DNA of 64,000 bases, from assembly GCA_020631355.1 (NCBI GenBank), contig JAHDHL010000001.1, positions 359,616-423,615 of the forward strand. The letters run 5' to 3'. Within the stretch, counting starts at the first letter, position 1. Each line of letters begins with the position of its first letter. The stretch comes from Saprospiraceae bacterium. Lineage in GTDB: Bacteria > Bacteroidota > Bacteroidia > Chitinophagales > Saprospiraceae. Shown piece after piece: positions 17,501 to 26,282 of this stretch. The translations under genes were made by a program, and so were the position numbers. The notes beneath the pieces were generated by a model. It had not been told where the DNA came from, did not search any database, and worked only from the letters and a program-made list of their open reading frames with translations.

Positions 17501-19959
17501 TCATTACAAGACTCTCTCTCATTCTCCAAAGTATCAGGAAATACTACGAATTGTTCCTGAGTGAAACTACCGCAACTGCTTACCATTGCTAACTGAACTG
17601 CATAAAGTGTAACTGCGTCATTCTCATCATACTGATGGAATATTTCGCTGGATTGAATATTTGTTAACGTATGGCCATCTCCAAATACTATGGAATATTC
17701 CACTAATGGATTAAAATCCTGAATATGGAAATTGGCAGACCTATAATCCGTTTCCTCTACGGTGAAATGTACAGATGTATCTGCTACGAATACTTGTTTT
17801 GATGAGGTATCATAACATCCATCAGATGTATAAACGGTAGATATCACTTCATATACTCCCACAGTATCATAGGTATATAATGGAACTATCCCACTATTGA
17901 TGTCATTTATTTCAATCGTATCAATCCTATCATTCGGGCCAATGATTGTCCATGTGAAGTTATTGGCATTATCATAAGCTAAAAGATAGTCGCTGACATC
18001 TACGGTTTCACCTATGCATATGGTAGAATCATCATCCAACTCTACTGTCGCCCCGCAATCTTGAGTAGTCCCGTAAAAAACAATATCAGAAACTGACGCA
18101 TTCGCTGAACTTACCACTTTAAGGTAGAGATTATCCCCGGCCCCAAAAATATCCGGAACAGTCCATGTTATAGGTTCTGATGAATAACGCGAATAAGGAA
18201 CCAGGGATTCAATCATTTCCCATGAAGAAGAATCCTTACTAAAAAAAATATCAACAGAATCAATATCCATACTTGCAATGGATATGCTTATATCATTATT
18301 AGCGTATATCGCCGTAGGTAAGTTTGCTGTATTTATGGTAATACTCTGATTCACGGGGCACGCTCCCACAACGCCTACGGAATCCCACATAGAACAGACT
18401 ATTTCATTTATCCCTGAGCTCGGATATAGATACTCAGCTGCATGGATAGAAGCAATCCTAGCATCCTTATAATCAGAGTACGGTGTAAGGTAATTCGTTA
18501 AGGAGTAGAAGCAGATTCTTGAAGCTTTCTCTATGGAGATTTCTTGGGAAAGCATATAGAACCAACGGTTTTGAACATCACAATTGTCATGCACTCCTCC
18601 ATGATCTTCCAAACCCAGATAATAACCAGTGGCCGGGTCATCGTAAATCATATTATTATCAAAGTTCCTTATACCTACTCCATTCGTAAAATCTTCTCCT
18701 ATTCTCCAGATATCATCACTTTCACCAAGTATATACCTTTCGACCATTACAGCCAAAATATCTGCAAATGATTCATTTAAGGCTCCTGACTCACCCTCGG
18801 GAATTAGATTGGCTGTGGACTGTATAATTGCATGGGCAATTTCATGGGCTACAATATCAAGACTCACCCAAGGAGAAACACCATCTGCACCATCACCATA
18901 AAGAAAGAAAGTACCATTATAGAAAGCATTATTCATGTTATTCCCATAATGAACCACGCTTAATATTTTATCCAATTCCCATGAGACATTCAATAGAAAA
19001 TCAGAGTTAATGCTCCTTATATATTCCAATGTCTTTTCTGTAGCCCAATGCACATTTATAGCAGCAGGATCTTCATACCCCCAATTCACATCGTGATACT
19101 GGAAAGGGATTCCTGTAGGACTCGGCAAATAATCCAGGGGATGGGATTGGGGTGAAAATGGAAAGGGAGGAAAAGGCAGTGGGTTTCCGTTTCTTGTTTC
19201 TATACCACATGGACTACCACTAGATATATCCACACTATCAACATTAAGGTAATAGGTATTATTTACTGCATCCAAGGTTATGGTTTGCATACCATTGTAT
19301 CTGGTCATTCCTGTACCCTCGACTTCAACATGTTCGATGAGTTCTATTTCCTTTATTACTTCACCTGTATGAGCATCAATGAAAATATTGACGCGTCCCA
19401 TAGGCTCTAGTGAGAAGACATCAAATACATAAACCAGTCGGGCCGTTCCAGCATTAAAATCTGGAGAATAAATATATAATTCACCCTCAGGGAAAAACGT
19501 ACTATTCTTATTTTTCTTGATATCTTTTAATATTTCCTCAAAATCATCGGAATGCCAAGCATAGCATGTTGCATTTATTTTATCCAAGGCTAAATTCCTT
19601 GCCCTATTCTTTGTTATGCTTGGACTTGTTCCAATGGATAGGTTTTGAATAATATTGCCATTTGCTGAATGAATAAAACCATTCTTCGAATGTGTTATGA
19701 ATTTCGAACCCCATACTTCCACACCTTCTTTTTTTTGGATATAGTCTATGTGGATTTGACTAGGAATTCCTTTTCTAGAAATTTCGATTAATTCATCACT
19801 TTCACACAATGCTAATTTTTCTTTAACCAATAGAGTTGAGTTTCTTATTCGATTATTATCGAAGAAATACCACTTATTTCGATTCTCCTTAACGGGAGAC
19901 TGAGCAAACAGCCCAACGAGTAAAAAGAACAGCAACTGAGTCAAAATTAATTTTTTCAT
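14590..19959 (-). CDS. secreted M4 (thermolysin-type) metallopeptidase, multidomain, T9SS
   Basis: About 1789 residues from the ATG at 19959 (a TTG at 19977 is less likely because the signal peptide MKKLILTQLLFFLLVGLFAQ begins at the ATG). A propeptide is followed by an M4 catalytic domain: zinc motif HEIAH at ~372-376 and the third ligand Glu in GALNESFAD near 396. Downstream are PKD/Ig-like modules, a two-component-regulator-type propeller segment (~830-1090), a dockerin-type-I-like segment (GDTNEDGIVNHVDL ... DCNGDGIIDDEDRE), further Ig-like modules and a T9SS sorting domain (PSTITPFNNTLNV ... RFMLMKP). Expected to be an extracellular or surface protease. Divergent from the helical gene at 20140. 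Confidence 0.88.
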   Translation of the reverse strand: MKKLILTQLLFFLLVGLFAQSPVKENRNKWYFFDNNRIRNSTLLVKEKLALCESDELIEISRKGIPSQIHIDYIQKKEGVEVWGSKFITHSKNGFIHSANGNIIQNLSIGTSPSITKNRARNLALDKINATCYAWHSDDFEEILKDIKKNKNSTFFPEGELYIYSPDFNAGTARLVYVFDVFSLEPMGRVNIFIDAHTGEVIKEIELIEHVEVEGTGMTRYNGMQTITLDAVNNTYYLNVDSVDISSGSPCGIETRNGNPLPFPPFPFSPQSHPLDYLPSPTGIPFQYHDVNWGYEDPAAINVHWATEKTLEYIRSINSDFLLNVSWELDKILSVVHYGNNMNNAFYNGTFFLYGDGADGVSPWVSLDIVAHEIAHAIIQSTANLIPEGESGALNESFADILAVMVERYILGESDDIWRIGEDFTNGVGIRNFDNNMIYDDPATGYYLGLEDHGGVHDNCDVQNRWFYMLSQEISIEKASRICFYSLTNYLTPYSDYKDARIASIHAAEYLYPSSGINEIVCSMWDSVGVVGACPVNQSITINTANLPTAIYANNDISISIASMDIDSVDIFFSKDSSSWEMIESLVPYSRYSSEPITWTVPDIFGAGDNLYLKVVSSANASVSDIVFYGTTQDCGATVELDDDSTICIGETVDVSDYLLAYDNANNFTWTIIGPNDRIDTIEINDINSGIVPLYTYDTVGVYEVISTVYTSDGCYDTSSKQVFVADTSVHFTVEETDYRSANFHIQDFNPLVEYSIVFGDGHTLTNIQSSEIFHQYDENDAVTLYAVQLAMVSSCGSFTQEQFVVFPDTLENERESCNEEWKIVDYANYSVLYYHGNIQHGGSQGDSLSTIVKGPENDYVITTVEASSKHINAIIVEDGTIHEGSHNSLTIINEEETIRALESLSISVLESYGNDTLIIGTDNNKVILYNLSTSNPPLTIVDTTEIMVPAKVNAIVLHEDTAYIGTPLGLYHIDLTAQNITAEPINSDLKITALAIAGDSLYLGTGNGNGLFKLSLSNLMDSPSDISVGYSTINEIFTDRDGFIWIGAPMGMARYDPITGNHRAISLPDGSSENQVKAINQDSSGNIWVGTTEWLGVYHVPNLTFFHKEIHCSRDTSTFENRSHSPTYTKFYIEKNNEIIFENSDTNHLSISYPFGESGEYVITLLSKNDNCEMGIKRNTIHIPPSHDEIKESIPDTIGICGASSTIIELNEDVFSVYTWKDTLGDTIGNSTSCEVDTNHAFVVVEIVTDCNVTITDTITIKRGDHCVWPGDTNEDGIVNHVDLLFWGLLQGEISPERDHQGSLFQPHIINFSEKFGSDYDSLYTVDLANADCNGDGIIDDEDREIIEMNIGKFKSDFSYTPIIADVNASYILVPELMGVNPVTNELMISVSLKDKDNMDVVFYGLAFILEYDIPSLVVDGNPNPINIEALLASPDSRYMHIQNPPLGMLSRLQASAISYTGTNQLNRTLGTDNYMSFSFAIGEEALLPGGEKGRYATISPHDILMVNNYGDTIRIKGEALDIYLPDSTYQFAVTTSSISCNKQQITVQHLSEVDSNLVYEYEWKRLGTDTDEIISENAQTIEVDEAGDYSIVVKAESGTGTIDTIWQDMITLDSIDKDFEVHITQDAGGALTASIHPNSNSVELDNFNYLWSTGEIDSLIIPETSGYYSVIAFRGDGCTATYEMKNRIFVDSNENVKEGDFSNIYPSTITPFNNTLNVDYHTESTGPLRISILDINGRVVMTEERHAIKGKNQFGIGIRRDLPEGIYFISFRKRNRLKAHRFMLMKP

Positions 19960-20139
19960 ATTTCGGATTTTTTTCAATGTTCACAGTTGCTAATATATGC
20001 CTGATTCCACATAATTTATTCTACAAAAAACCTATATTTACAATACAAAATATACATTAAATTACCATAAATACATTATAATCAATACTTTACAAAACCA
20101 ATACACAACATATAAATATTACTTATAAATAGAGAACAC

Positions 20140-21573
20140 ATGAAAACAAATAAATTGATTCGAATCCTTAGGCTACTAACTATTTCAGAAATAAAAGACT
20201 TTAGAGCGTTCGTTGCTTCCCCGTACTTTAATAAGAATAAAAAGTGTATCGAACTTCTGGACTTACTAATCCCCTACAGCCCCTCATTTTCTGACGAAGA
20301 ATTAGACCAGTCCAATTTTGCAGATAGCATCTATACTAAAAAGAGGTCATTAGAAACATTAAAGAGTGTATTATTACGACTATTAGAACAATTCCTAATT
20401 CATGAAAAATTCAAGCACAATTATGAAATACAGACTTATTTTTTATTGGAAGAATTAAGAGAAAGGCGAGAGGACCAACATTATGATTTAACTTATAAAA
20501 AATCAAAAAAAATCACAACTCAAAAGAACCGAAACAATTCGATTTATTATGGAGAATTCCTAATAGAACTCAGTCAATTAGAAATGTCTTATCAAAAAAT
20601 GACAAGTAGAAAAACGAATGCAGAACAATTGAATAAAGTAATCATTGCTTTCGATAAATACTGCCTTTCCAATCATCTTTGGCTGGACAATGTTGTATTA
20701 AACCTAAGAGATTTCGGAGGAGAAGAAATGAATAAAATAACCAATAAGCTAGTCGAACAATCACAAGTATTCATTGATTTCGCAAAACTATCCCCCTATA
20801 AAAATGAAGCACTCATTAAAATGCGACTATCCTTGAATCACTTACTAAAGAATGGAACAGAAGATAATTTCAACCTCTTACTTAATAACTTAAAAAATAA
20901 TCATACTTCTATCTCCTACGAGGACAAAGTGCATTTCAATAAATTCATTGCTAACTACTGTATCAGAAGAATAATAAAAGGTGATAATTCATATTATAAG
21001 AAACTACTTGAATTCTACATGCTCGCTATTGATATTGGAACATTAATAGAAGGAAAATACCTGCACCCTAAGCGGCTAAGCAATATCATTACGACATCCG
21101 TCAAAGCCAATGAAATTGAGTTAGCTCATGAACTACTAAAAAAATACAATAAATATATTGCCCCCGAACACCAAGATACAACCAGAACCTATTGTACAGG
21201 CTATCTTTACTACCAAGAAATGGACTACACCAATGCACTCGACCACCTAAATGAGTGTATAAAGCAAAAGAGCGCTTTTGGGATGGCAGCACAAGCCATT
21301 ACCTATAAGATATATTACGAAATCAATGAATCCTGGGCATTCAGAGCACCTATAAAATCTTTTATGACCAAACTATTAAGACATAGTAAAAAACAACCTG
21401 AGTATATCCTAGATGGTTATCGTAATTTCTTTAAAATCCTCAAGCAGATTTACAAGAAGAAACATGATCCTAATTATAGTAAAAGCAAGAAGGAACTCAT
21501 TCTGAGTATAGAAAAAAAAGAACATCTTTCTGATAAGGAATGGTTATTAAAGAAGATTCAGGAACTCGGATAA
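20140..21573 (+). CDS. helical TPR-like protein, paralogue of the gene at 1656
   Basis: A 477-residue soluble, helical protein sharing its whole length with the product of 1656-3092 (for example SPYFNKNKKCIELLDLL, SIYTKKRSLETLK, FLLEELRERRED and WLLKKIQELG). A TPR-like block lies near residues 345-400. Leader DNA is extremely AT-rich. It is divergent from the M4 protease gene and ends 48 bp before the 3' end of comM, convergent with it. Function unknown; two divergent copies within 20 kb suggest a lineage-specific expanded family. Confidence 0.75.
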   Translation: MKTNKLIRILRLLTISEIKDFRAFVASPYFNKNKKCIELLDLLIPYSPSFSDEELDQSNFADSIYTKKRSLETLKSVLLRLLEQFLIHEKFKHNYEIQTYFLLEELRERREDQHYDLTYKKSKKITTQKNRNNSIYYGEFLIELSQLEMSYQKMTSRKTNAEQLNKVIIAFDKYCLSNHLWLDNVVLNLRDFGGEEMNKITNKLVEQSQVFIDFAKLSPYKNEALIKMRLSLNHLLKNGTEDNFNLLLNNLKNNHTSISYEDKVHFNKFIANYCIRRIIKGDNSYYKKLLEFYMLAIDIGTLIEGKYLHPKRLSNIITTSVKANEIELAHELLKKYNKYIAPEHQDTTRTYCTGYLYYQEMDYTNALDHLNECIKQKSAFGMAAQAITYKIYYEINESWAFRAPIKSFMTKLLRHSKKQPEYILDGYRNFFKILKQIYKKKHDPNYSKSKKELILSIEKKEHLSDKEWLLKKIQELG

Positions 21574-21621
21574 ATAATACATTCATATAGGTCATAACCT
21601 AGAGGATGGTTGGATAAAATC

Positions 21622-23178
21622 TCACCCAGCCCAGCCCTCACGATCCAAACTCCTATACTGTATCGCCTCGGCCAAATGGGGTAACTCAATGCGCTTACTC
21701 CCATCCAAATCCGCAGCTGTTCTTGCCACCTTGAGTATTCTATCATATGCTCTCGCAGACAACTGTAACCTCTCCATGGCTTTCTTGAGTAATGTTCTTC
21801 CATCATCATCCAATTGACAGACCTCCCGAACCATATTACTCGGCATCTGCGCATTGCAAAAAACATCCTTTTTCTCCTTGAACCTTTCTTCTTGGATGGC
21901 CCGAGCTCGGATAACCCTCATTGTGATATCCGCACTGGTTTCGGATGTCCTTTTCGTTGAAGATAACTCATCATAGGAAACAGGAGTCACTTCCACATGC
22001 AAATCAATCCGATCCAATAAGGGCCCAGATATCTTACTCAAGTATCGACCAACGATTCCCGGGGCACAAACACAATCTTTTTCAGGATGATTGTAGTAAC
22101 CACAGGGACAAGGATTCATAGAAGCCACCAACATGAAACTGGCCGGATAGTCAACTGAAATCCTAGCCCTTGAAATCGTTACTTTCCGTTCTTCCATGGG
22201 TTGCCTCAACACCTCAAGTACCGTGCGTTTGAATTCCGGAAGTTCATCTAGGAATAATACACCATTATGAGCGAGGGAAATCTCTCCGGGTTGTGGATGT
22301 GAGCCTCCCCCGACCAAAGCTACATCACTCACTGTATGATGAGGCGACCTAAACGGTCTTGAGGATACCAAGGACGCCTCAGAGGGTAGAATACCCGCCA
22401 CGGAATGAATCTTGGTTGTATCCAACGCCTCATACAGGTTCAATGGAGGAAGAATAGTAGGTAAACGCCTTGCCAACATAGTCTTTCCGGCTCCGGGCGG
22501 ACCAATCAGGATTACATTATGTCCTCCTGCAGCAGACAGTTCCAAGGCTCTCTTGATATTTTCCTGTCCCTTTACATCAGCAAAATCCAATTCGTACTCT
22601 CCTTGGTCATGATGGAATATCGCTCTGGTATCTACTCGTGTTGGTTCCAAGTCCGTTTCCTCATTCAAAAAACTGACGACCTCTTTCAGGCTAGCTACAC
22701 CATACACATCAATATCGTTTACTATCGCTGCTTCCTTGGCATTCTCAACAGGTAGGATGATGCCCTTGAAGCCTTCTTTCCGAGCTTGTATCGCAATAGG
22801 TAAGGCTCCTTTGATTGGGCGAAGTTTCCCATCCAAGGATAATTCTCCCATAAATATGTAATCTTCGATAATTGCCGGAGGAATCTTGCCAAACCCGGAG
22901 AGGATACCAATGGCAATGGGTAAATCGTATGAGGATCCTTGTTTCGGCAAATTGGCTGGAGCCAGATTAATCACGATTCTTAATCGGGGTAAACGCCAAC
23001 CAGAGTTCTTCAGGGCAGCACTGATTCTTTGGAATCCCTCCCTTACTGCACTATCAGGCAACCCCACTAAATTGTATCCGGGCTTTCCCGCTGACACGGG
23101 GCCTCCAATGTGAACTTCAGTTGTTATGGTTGTTGCATCCACGCCGTGGACTGCACTTGCATATGTCTTTACATACAT
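21622..23178 (-). CDS. comM: Mg-chelatase-like AAA+ ATPase, ComM/YifB family
   Basis: The product is 518 residues from the ATG at 23178, giving the canonical start [15 protein letters not shown]; a longer frame to 23253 is unlikely. ComM is a hexameric helicase that aids branch migration during natural transformation. Visible elements: N-terminal Lon-like domain ([11 protein letters not shown]), Walker [12 protein letters not shown], Walker [11 protein letters not shown], a Cys cluster [15 protein letters not shown], and the C-terminal Mg_chelatase domain with [16 protein letters not shown]. The last 50 bp are duplicated at 10791-10840, so the 3' end has been involved in a rearrangement or insertion. 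Confidence 0.93.
   Translation of the reverse strand: MYVKTYASAVHGVDATTITTEVHIGGPVSAGKPGYNLVGLPDSAVREGFQRISAALKNSGWRLPRLRIVINLAPANLPKQGSSYDLPIAIGILSGFGKIPPAIIEDYIFMGELSLDGKLRPIKGALPIAIQARKEGFKGIILPVENAKEAAIVNDIDVYGVASLKEVVSFLNEETDLEPTRVDTRAIFHHDQGEYELDFADVKGQENIKRALELSAAGGHNVILIGPPGAGKTMLARRLPTILPPLNLYEALDTTKIHSVAGILPSEASLVSSRPFRSPHHTVSDVALVGGGSHPQPGEISLAHNGVLFLDELPEFKRTVLEVLRQPMEERKVTISRARISVDYPASFMLVASMNPCPCGYYNHPEKDCVCAPGIVGRYLSKISGPLLDRIDLHVEVTPVSYDELSSTKRTSETSADITMRVIRARAIQEERFKEKKDVFCNAQMPSNMVREVCQLDDDGRTLLKKAMERLQLSARAYDRILKVARTAADLDGSKRIELPHLAEAIQYRSLDREGWAG
21632..21681 (-). repeat. 50-bp direct repeat (comM 3' end, intact-gene copy)
   Basis: This segment is the 3' end of comM and is repeated at 10791-10840 with a single mismatch and the same orientation. 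The pair flanks 10.8 kb containing the glycine-rich protein, the M4 protease, the small ORF and one helical paralogue. Confidence 0.85.
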
Positions 23179-23223
23179 GGTCGTTATTTTTTGGTTGATA
23201 TCGATTTCCATATATATAGACAC

Positions 23224-23264
23224 AAAAAAGCGGTTGATTCCATAAGGAACCAACCGCTTTTTTA
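23224..23264 (-). terminator. terminator of the tonB gene
   Basis: A strong hairpin with arms AAAAAGCGGTTG and CAACCGCTTTTT lies 16 bp past the tonB stop on the minus strand and is bordered by T-runs in both directions, so it can act bidirectionally. Confidence 0.8.
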
Positions 23265-23279
23265 TTTTGAGTAGTCAAA

Positions 23280-24227
23280 TTAGTTTGCTAACTGGAATTT
23301 GATCGGAAGCGTAAATTGTACCCTTACCGGGTTATTTCTTTGCTTTCCTGGTGTCCATTTAGGCATCTTCTTCACTACTTTCAAGGCTTCGTCTCCACAT
23401 CCTCCTCCTGGATCCCTAAGTACTACTTTCTTTTGATCCGGATCGAACTTAATGGTTCCATCCTTCTCAACTACGAAACGTATTACTGCGGTACCTTCGA
23501 TTCCGTTCTCACGAGCGATTGCAGGATACTTGATATTCTTATTGATGAAAGAAATGATTTTTTCATCAGAACACTTCTTACGTTCATCCTTATCTGCAAT
23601 GCCCTCGCAACCTGGGAAGTGAGGCATATATTCAACGATCTTGAATATCTCATCATCCGGCGGCGGCGGTGGTGGCGGTGGTGGCGGTGGTGGCGGTGGA
23701 GGTGGCGGCTTAGGCTTCTCCTTTTTCTTAGGTTTAGGTGGTGGTGGAGGTTTAATCTCTTCCTTTTGATCTACCAAATCCTGACTCTCAAGCTCTGGTT
23801 CTTCAATCTCTACCTCATCCGGAACCTCCTCAATTACCGGAGGTGGTGGCGGTGGCGGAGGTGGTGGTGGTTCCGCAGTACGTGGAGTTTCCACTTCTAC
23901 GTCCTCATCTATCCATTCCTCGTCCAATGTAGCTCCTCCACCTTGTGAAAAGATGGTCCAGCTAAAGGCAAGAATTGCAATCAAAACGGCAGCGACAGCT
24001 CCGATACCCAAGTGGGTCGAGCTTCTCTTAAACACGTCCACCTCAGGGTACTTATTACGTCCAAGCAAGGACGATGCAGTACTCCCACTGTACTTTTCCG
24101 TTAGGCTGTTATCCCCACTCTTACTAGACATCATTGACCTTATCACGATGGGCACGATAAAACATGCGGCCAATATCAATCCAATCAAAGTCAGAACCAC
24201 AGGCAACGTCAACGCTAATTCATCCAT
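23280..24227 (-). CDS. tonB: TonB-family energy transducer
   Basis: A 315-residue inner-membrane protein. It has a first hydrophobic segment at ~8-30, a second at ~73-92, acidic/proline-rich spacer with long PPPPPP runs (~120-195), and a C-terminal TonB domain (KYPAIARENGIEGTAVIRFVV ... VRVQFTLPIKF). It couples the proton-motive force to TonB-dependent receptors such as that at 26283. The two-span N-terminus differs from the single anchor of classical TonB. Its start overlaps the end of the VanZ-like gene by 13 bp, suggesting coupled translation in a gcvH-vanZ-tonB operon. Confidence 0.85.
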   Translation of the reverse strand: MDELALTLPVVLTLIGLILAACFIVPIVIRSMMSSKSGDNSLTEKYSGSTASSLLGRNKYPEVDVFKRSSTHLGIGAVAAVLIAILAFSWTIFSQGGGATLDEEWIDEDVEVETPRTAEPPPPPPPPPPPVIEEVPDEVEIEEPELESQDLVDQKEEIKPPPPPKPKKKEKPKPPPPPPPPPPPPPPPPPDDEIFKIVEYMPHFPGCEGIADKDERKKCSDEKIISFINKNIKYPAIARENGIEGTAVIRFVVEKDGTIKFDPDQKKVVLRDPGGGCGDEALKVVKKMPKWTPGKQRNNPVRVQFTLPIKFQLAN

Positions 24228-24589
24228 ATACTGAGGCTTTTGATTGATTTATACAAAAAAACACCGAACAAACACCCGACAATGTTAGCCATAATATCGG
24301 GTATCTCAAAATTTCTTCCTGTTGTTATTGTAAATTGGAGTATCTCCATAATGAGACCATACACTGAGCTAGATGCAAGGATTACAAAAAGGGTTGTGTA
24401 CGGAATCGTTTTTTTTTCATTTTTCTTGTGCGAAGCCCAAATGAGCAATATGGTTAACACCATATATACAAAAACATGGACCACCTTATCTGCATAATCG
24501 ATTTCCACTTCGGGTATCCGGGGTGCGGGCATCAGGGAAACAATCGCTATTGCCAATGCCCAAAGCAGGGGAAGTGAAAAATACTTCAT
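24215..24589 (-). CDS. VanZ-like membrane protein
   Basis: A 124-residue protein with four hydrophobic spans. The VanZ-family hallmarks are the N-terminal SLMPAPRIPEVEIDYADKVVH segment and the GLIMEILQF-T-GR-FEI-DI-AN--GC pattern. The function of stand-alone VanZ-like proteins is not established; teicoplanin resistance is known only for some members. It lies 2 bp after gcvH and overlaps tonB. Confidence 0.8.
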   Translation of the reverse strand: MKYFSLPLLWALAIAIVSLMPAPRIPEVEIDYADKVVHVFVYMVLTILLIWASHKKNEKKTIPYTTLFVILASSSVYGLIMEILQFTITTGRNFEIPDIMANIVGCLFGVFLYKSIKSLSIWMN

Positions 24590-24591
24590 AC

Positions 24592-24984
24592 TTAGCTCAC
24601 CAACTCTCGGTAAGCTTCCTCATCCAACAAATCATCCAATTCGGCAGCGTCCGCCAATTGTATCTTCACAATCCAACCCTCACCATAGGGGTCCTCATTG
24701 ATTAATCCGGGATTATCACCTCCATCTGCGCTCAATTCCTCATTGAAATCAAGTATGGTACCACTGACAGGAATGAATAAATCGGATGTGGTCTTCACCG
24801 CTTCAACAACGCCGAATTCAGCATCCTTTTCCAATTCCTCACCTACGGTTTCCACCTCAACATATACTATCTCACCTAGTTCTCCCTGAGCAAAATCCGT
24901 AATACCTACATAAGCAGTACCATCTTCTTCTACCCTAATCCACTCGTGTTCTTTTGTATACTTCAATCCTTCTGGAAATTCCAT
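24592..24984 (-). CDS. gcvH: glycine cleavage system H protein
   Basis: A 130-residue lipoyl carrier protein of the glycine cleavage complex, normal length. The lipoylation site is Lys64 in [12 protein letters not shown]; the start [11 protein letters not shown] and the C-terminal [13 protein letters not shown] are typical. It shuttles the aminomethyl intermediate between the P, T and L proteins, none of which are encoded here. First gene of a gcvH-vanZ-tonB run. Confidence 0.96.
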   Translation of the reverse strand: MEFPEGLKYTKEHEWIRVEEDGTAYVGITDFAQGELGEIVYVEVETVGEELEKDAEFGVVEAVKTTSDLFIPVSGTILDFNEELSADGGDNPGLINEDPYGEGWIVKIQLADAAELDDLLDEEAYRELVS

Positions 24985-25057
24985 TGTTGAATATGCTATT
25001 TATGAATAATATAAAAGTATAATTTTTGCCAAAAATAAACGAATTCTCCTAAAAGAA

Positions 25058-25088
25058 AACAGGTTATCCCATAAAAGAATAACCTGTT
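25058..25088 (-). terminator. terminator after the LEA-like gene
   Basis: Arms AACAGGTTAT and ATAACCTGTT separated by 11 nt, followed on the minus strand by TTTTCTTTT. It lies about 20 bp downstream of the small helical gene at 25109 and separates it from gcvH. Confidence 0.65.
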
Positions 25089-25108
25089 CATGACGTTTTG
25101 ATTATATA

Positions 25109-25414
25109 CTAGCTAATCGCATCATCAATCTTACCCTTCACGTCCGAAGCCAAATCAGAGGCATCCTCTTTCATATCCTTGGCTTTGTCTACTGCAGCAT
25201 CCTTTAATTCGCCTGCTTTCTCAGCCGCATCATCAACAACATCTCCTACAAATTGCTTGGCATCCCCTGCCTTCTCCACCACTGCATCTTTCATTTCAGT
25301 CAGATTCTCTACAGAATCCTCTACTGCGTCCTTTACCTCGTCCACTACATCCTCTGCCATTTCCTTTGCTTTTTTCAAGGCATCCTTAGCCTTATCTAAT
25401 GGATTGAATCCCAT
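25109..25414 (-). CDS. small LEA/apolipoprotein-like amphipathic helical protein
   Basis: About 101 residues from the ATG at 25414 (MGFNPLDKAKDALKKAKEMA); a longer frame to 25456 adds an unlikely hydrophobic leader. The protein is almost entirely made of 11-residue-type K/D/E/A repeats (AKDALKKAKE, DAAEKAGELKDAAVDKAKD), the pattern of group 3 LEA and CsbD-like stress proteins. Probably cytoplasmic and desiccation- or stress-related; this is inferred from composition only. Confidence 0.6.
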   Translation of the reverse strand: MGFNPLDKAKDALKKAKEMAEDVVDEVKDAVEDSVENLTEMKDAVVEKAGDAKQFVGDVVDDAAEKAGELKDAAVDKAKDMKEDASDLASDVKGKIDDAIS

Positions 25415-25593
25415 ATTTAGTACGTTTTTAATAATGAATAAAAGGTGATATAACAATCTTATGACGAAGCCTCATTCGCTTCGTTACAATCAAAAGAAAA
25501 ATAATTTTGTGGTGGATGTTATTCTGAAATGAAAGTCTAATATCGGAAACACAAAGTAAGCCTTAGAACTAACTTATTCAACTCCTTGTTGTT

Positions 25594-25601
25594 TATCTTT
25601 G
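25594..25601 (+). promoter_or_regulatory. Bacteroidota-type -7 box
   Basis: TATCTTTG fits TAnnTTTG and lies 38 bp before the start codon of the thioredoxin-like gene. No clear -33 TTG was found at the usual distance. Confidence 0.4.
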
Positions 25602-25638
25602 TTATTATCAATTTAGAACCTATCAATTTTATATCAAA

Positions 25639-26196
25639 ATGGCACTTACTGAATCCAATATGCTTGACTTGGGCACCAAGGCTCCTGATTTCAATCTCCC
25701 TGACACCATATCCAATAACACTGTTTCATATGATAAGATCAAGGGAGAAAAGGCAACCTTGGTCATGTTCATTTGTAACCACTGCCCTTATGTCATTCAT
25801 ATCAATGAGGAACTTGTACGATTGACCAATGATTACAAGAGTAAGGGAGTAGGTGTGGTCGCCATCAGTTCCAATGATGTGGACAACTATCCTCAGGATG
25901 CCCCTGACAAGATGACCATCCATGCCAAGGAAAATGATTATAATTTCCCATACCTATATGATGAAAGCCAGGAAGTAGCCAAGGCATACGATGCTGCATG
26001 TACTCCTGACTTTTACCTTTTTGACCAAGAAGATATATTGAGATACAGAGGGCAGCTTTGTCCTTCGCGCCCCAATTCAGGAGTACCCGTTACAGGAGAG
26101 GATTTAAGAAAGGCGATTGACCAGATTCTTGCAGGAGAAACCATTCCGGAATTACAAAGACCGAGTGCAGGATGTAATATCAAGTGGAAAAAATAA
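25639..26196 (+). CDS. thioredoxin-fold (AhpC/TSA-like) protein
   Basis: A 185-residue cytoplasmic protein. It starts with the peroxiredoxin-like LGTKAPDFNLPDT, and has CNHCPY with Cys46 and Cys49 at the thioredoxin active-site position and a second conserved part AAISSNDVDNYPQDAP-like. This group (thioredoxin family with a C-N-H-C centre) is widespread in Bacteroidota; its substrate is not known. Followed by a strong terminator. Confidence 0.8.
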   Translation: MALTESNMLDLGTKAPDFNLPDTISNNTVSYDKIKGEKATLVMFICNHCPYVIHINEELVRLTNDYKSKGVGVVAISSNDVDNYPQDAPDKMTIHAKENDYNFPYLYDESQEVAKAYDAACTPDFYLFDQEDILRYRGQLCPSRPNSGVPVTGEDLRKAIDQILAGETIPELQRPSAGCNIKWKK

Positions 26197-26224
26197 TCAA
26201 GCTGATATTAAACTTTTCCAATTT

Positions 26225-26263
26225 AAAAGAGTCATAATGCCGTTGAGGCATTATGACTCTTTT
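26225..26263 (+). terminator. rho-independent terminator
   Basis: Arms AAAAGAGTCATAATGCC and GGCATTATGACTCTTTT, loop GTTGA, followed by a T-rich tract. It closes the thioredoxin-like gene just before the TonB-dependent receptor. Confidence 0.85.
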
Positions 26264-26282
26264 ATTTCTACAAAATCACATC

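Noticed and set aside
23316-23948. Plus-strand Trp/Arg-rich ORF of 210 codons
   Set aside because: Antisense of the proline-rich spacer of tonB; no family features.
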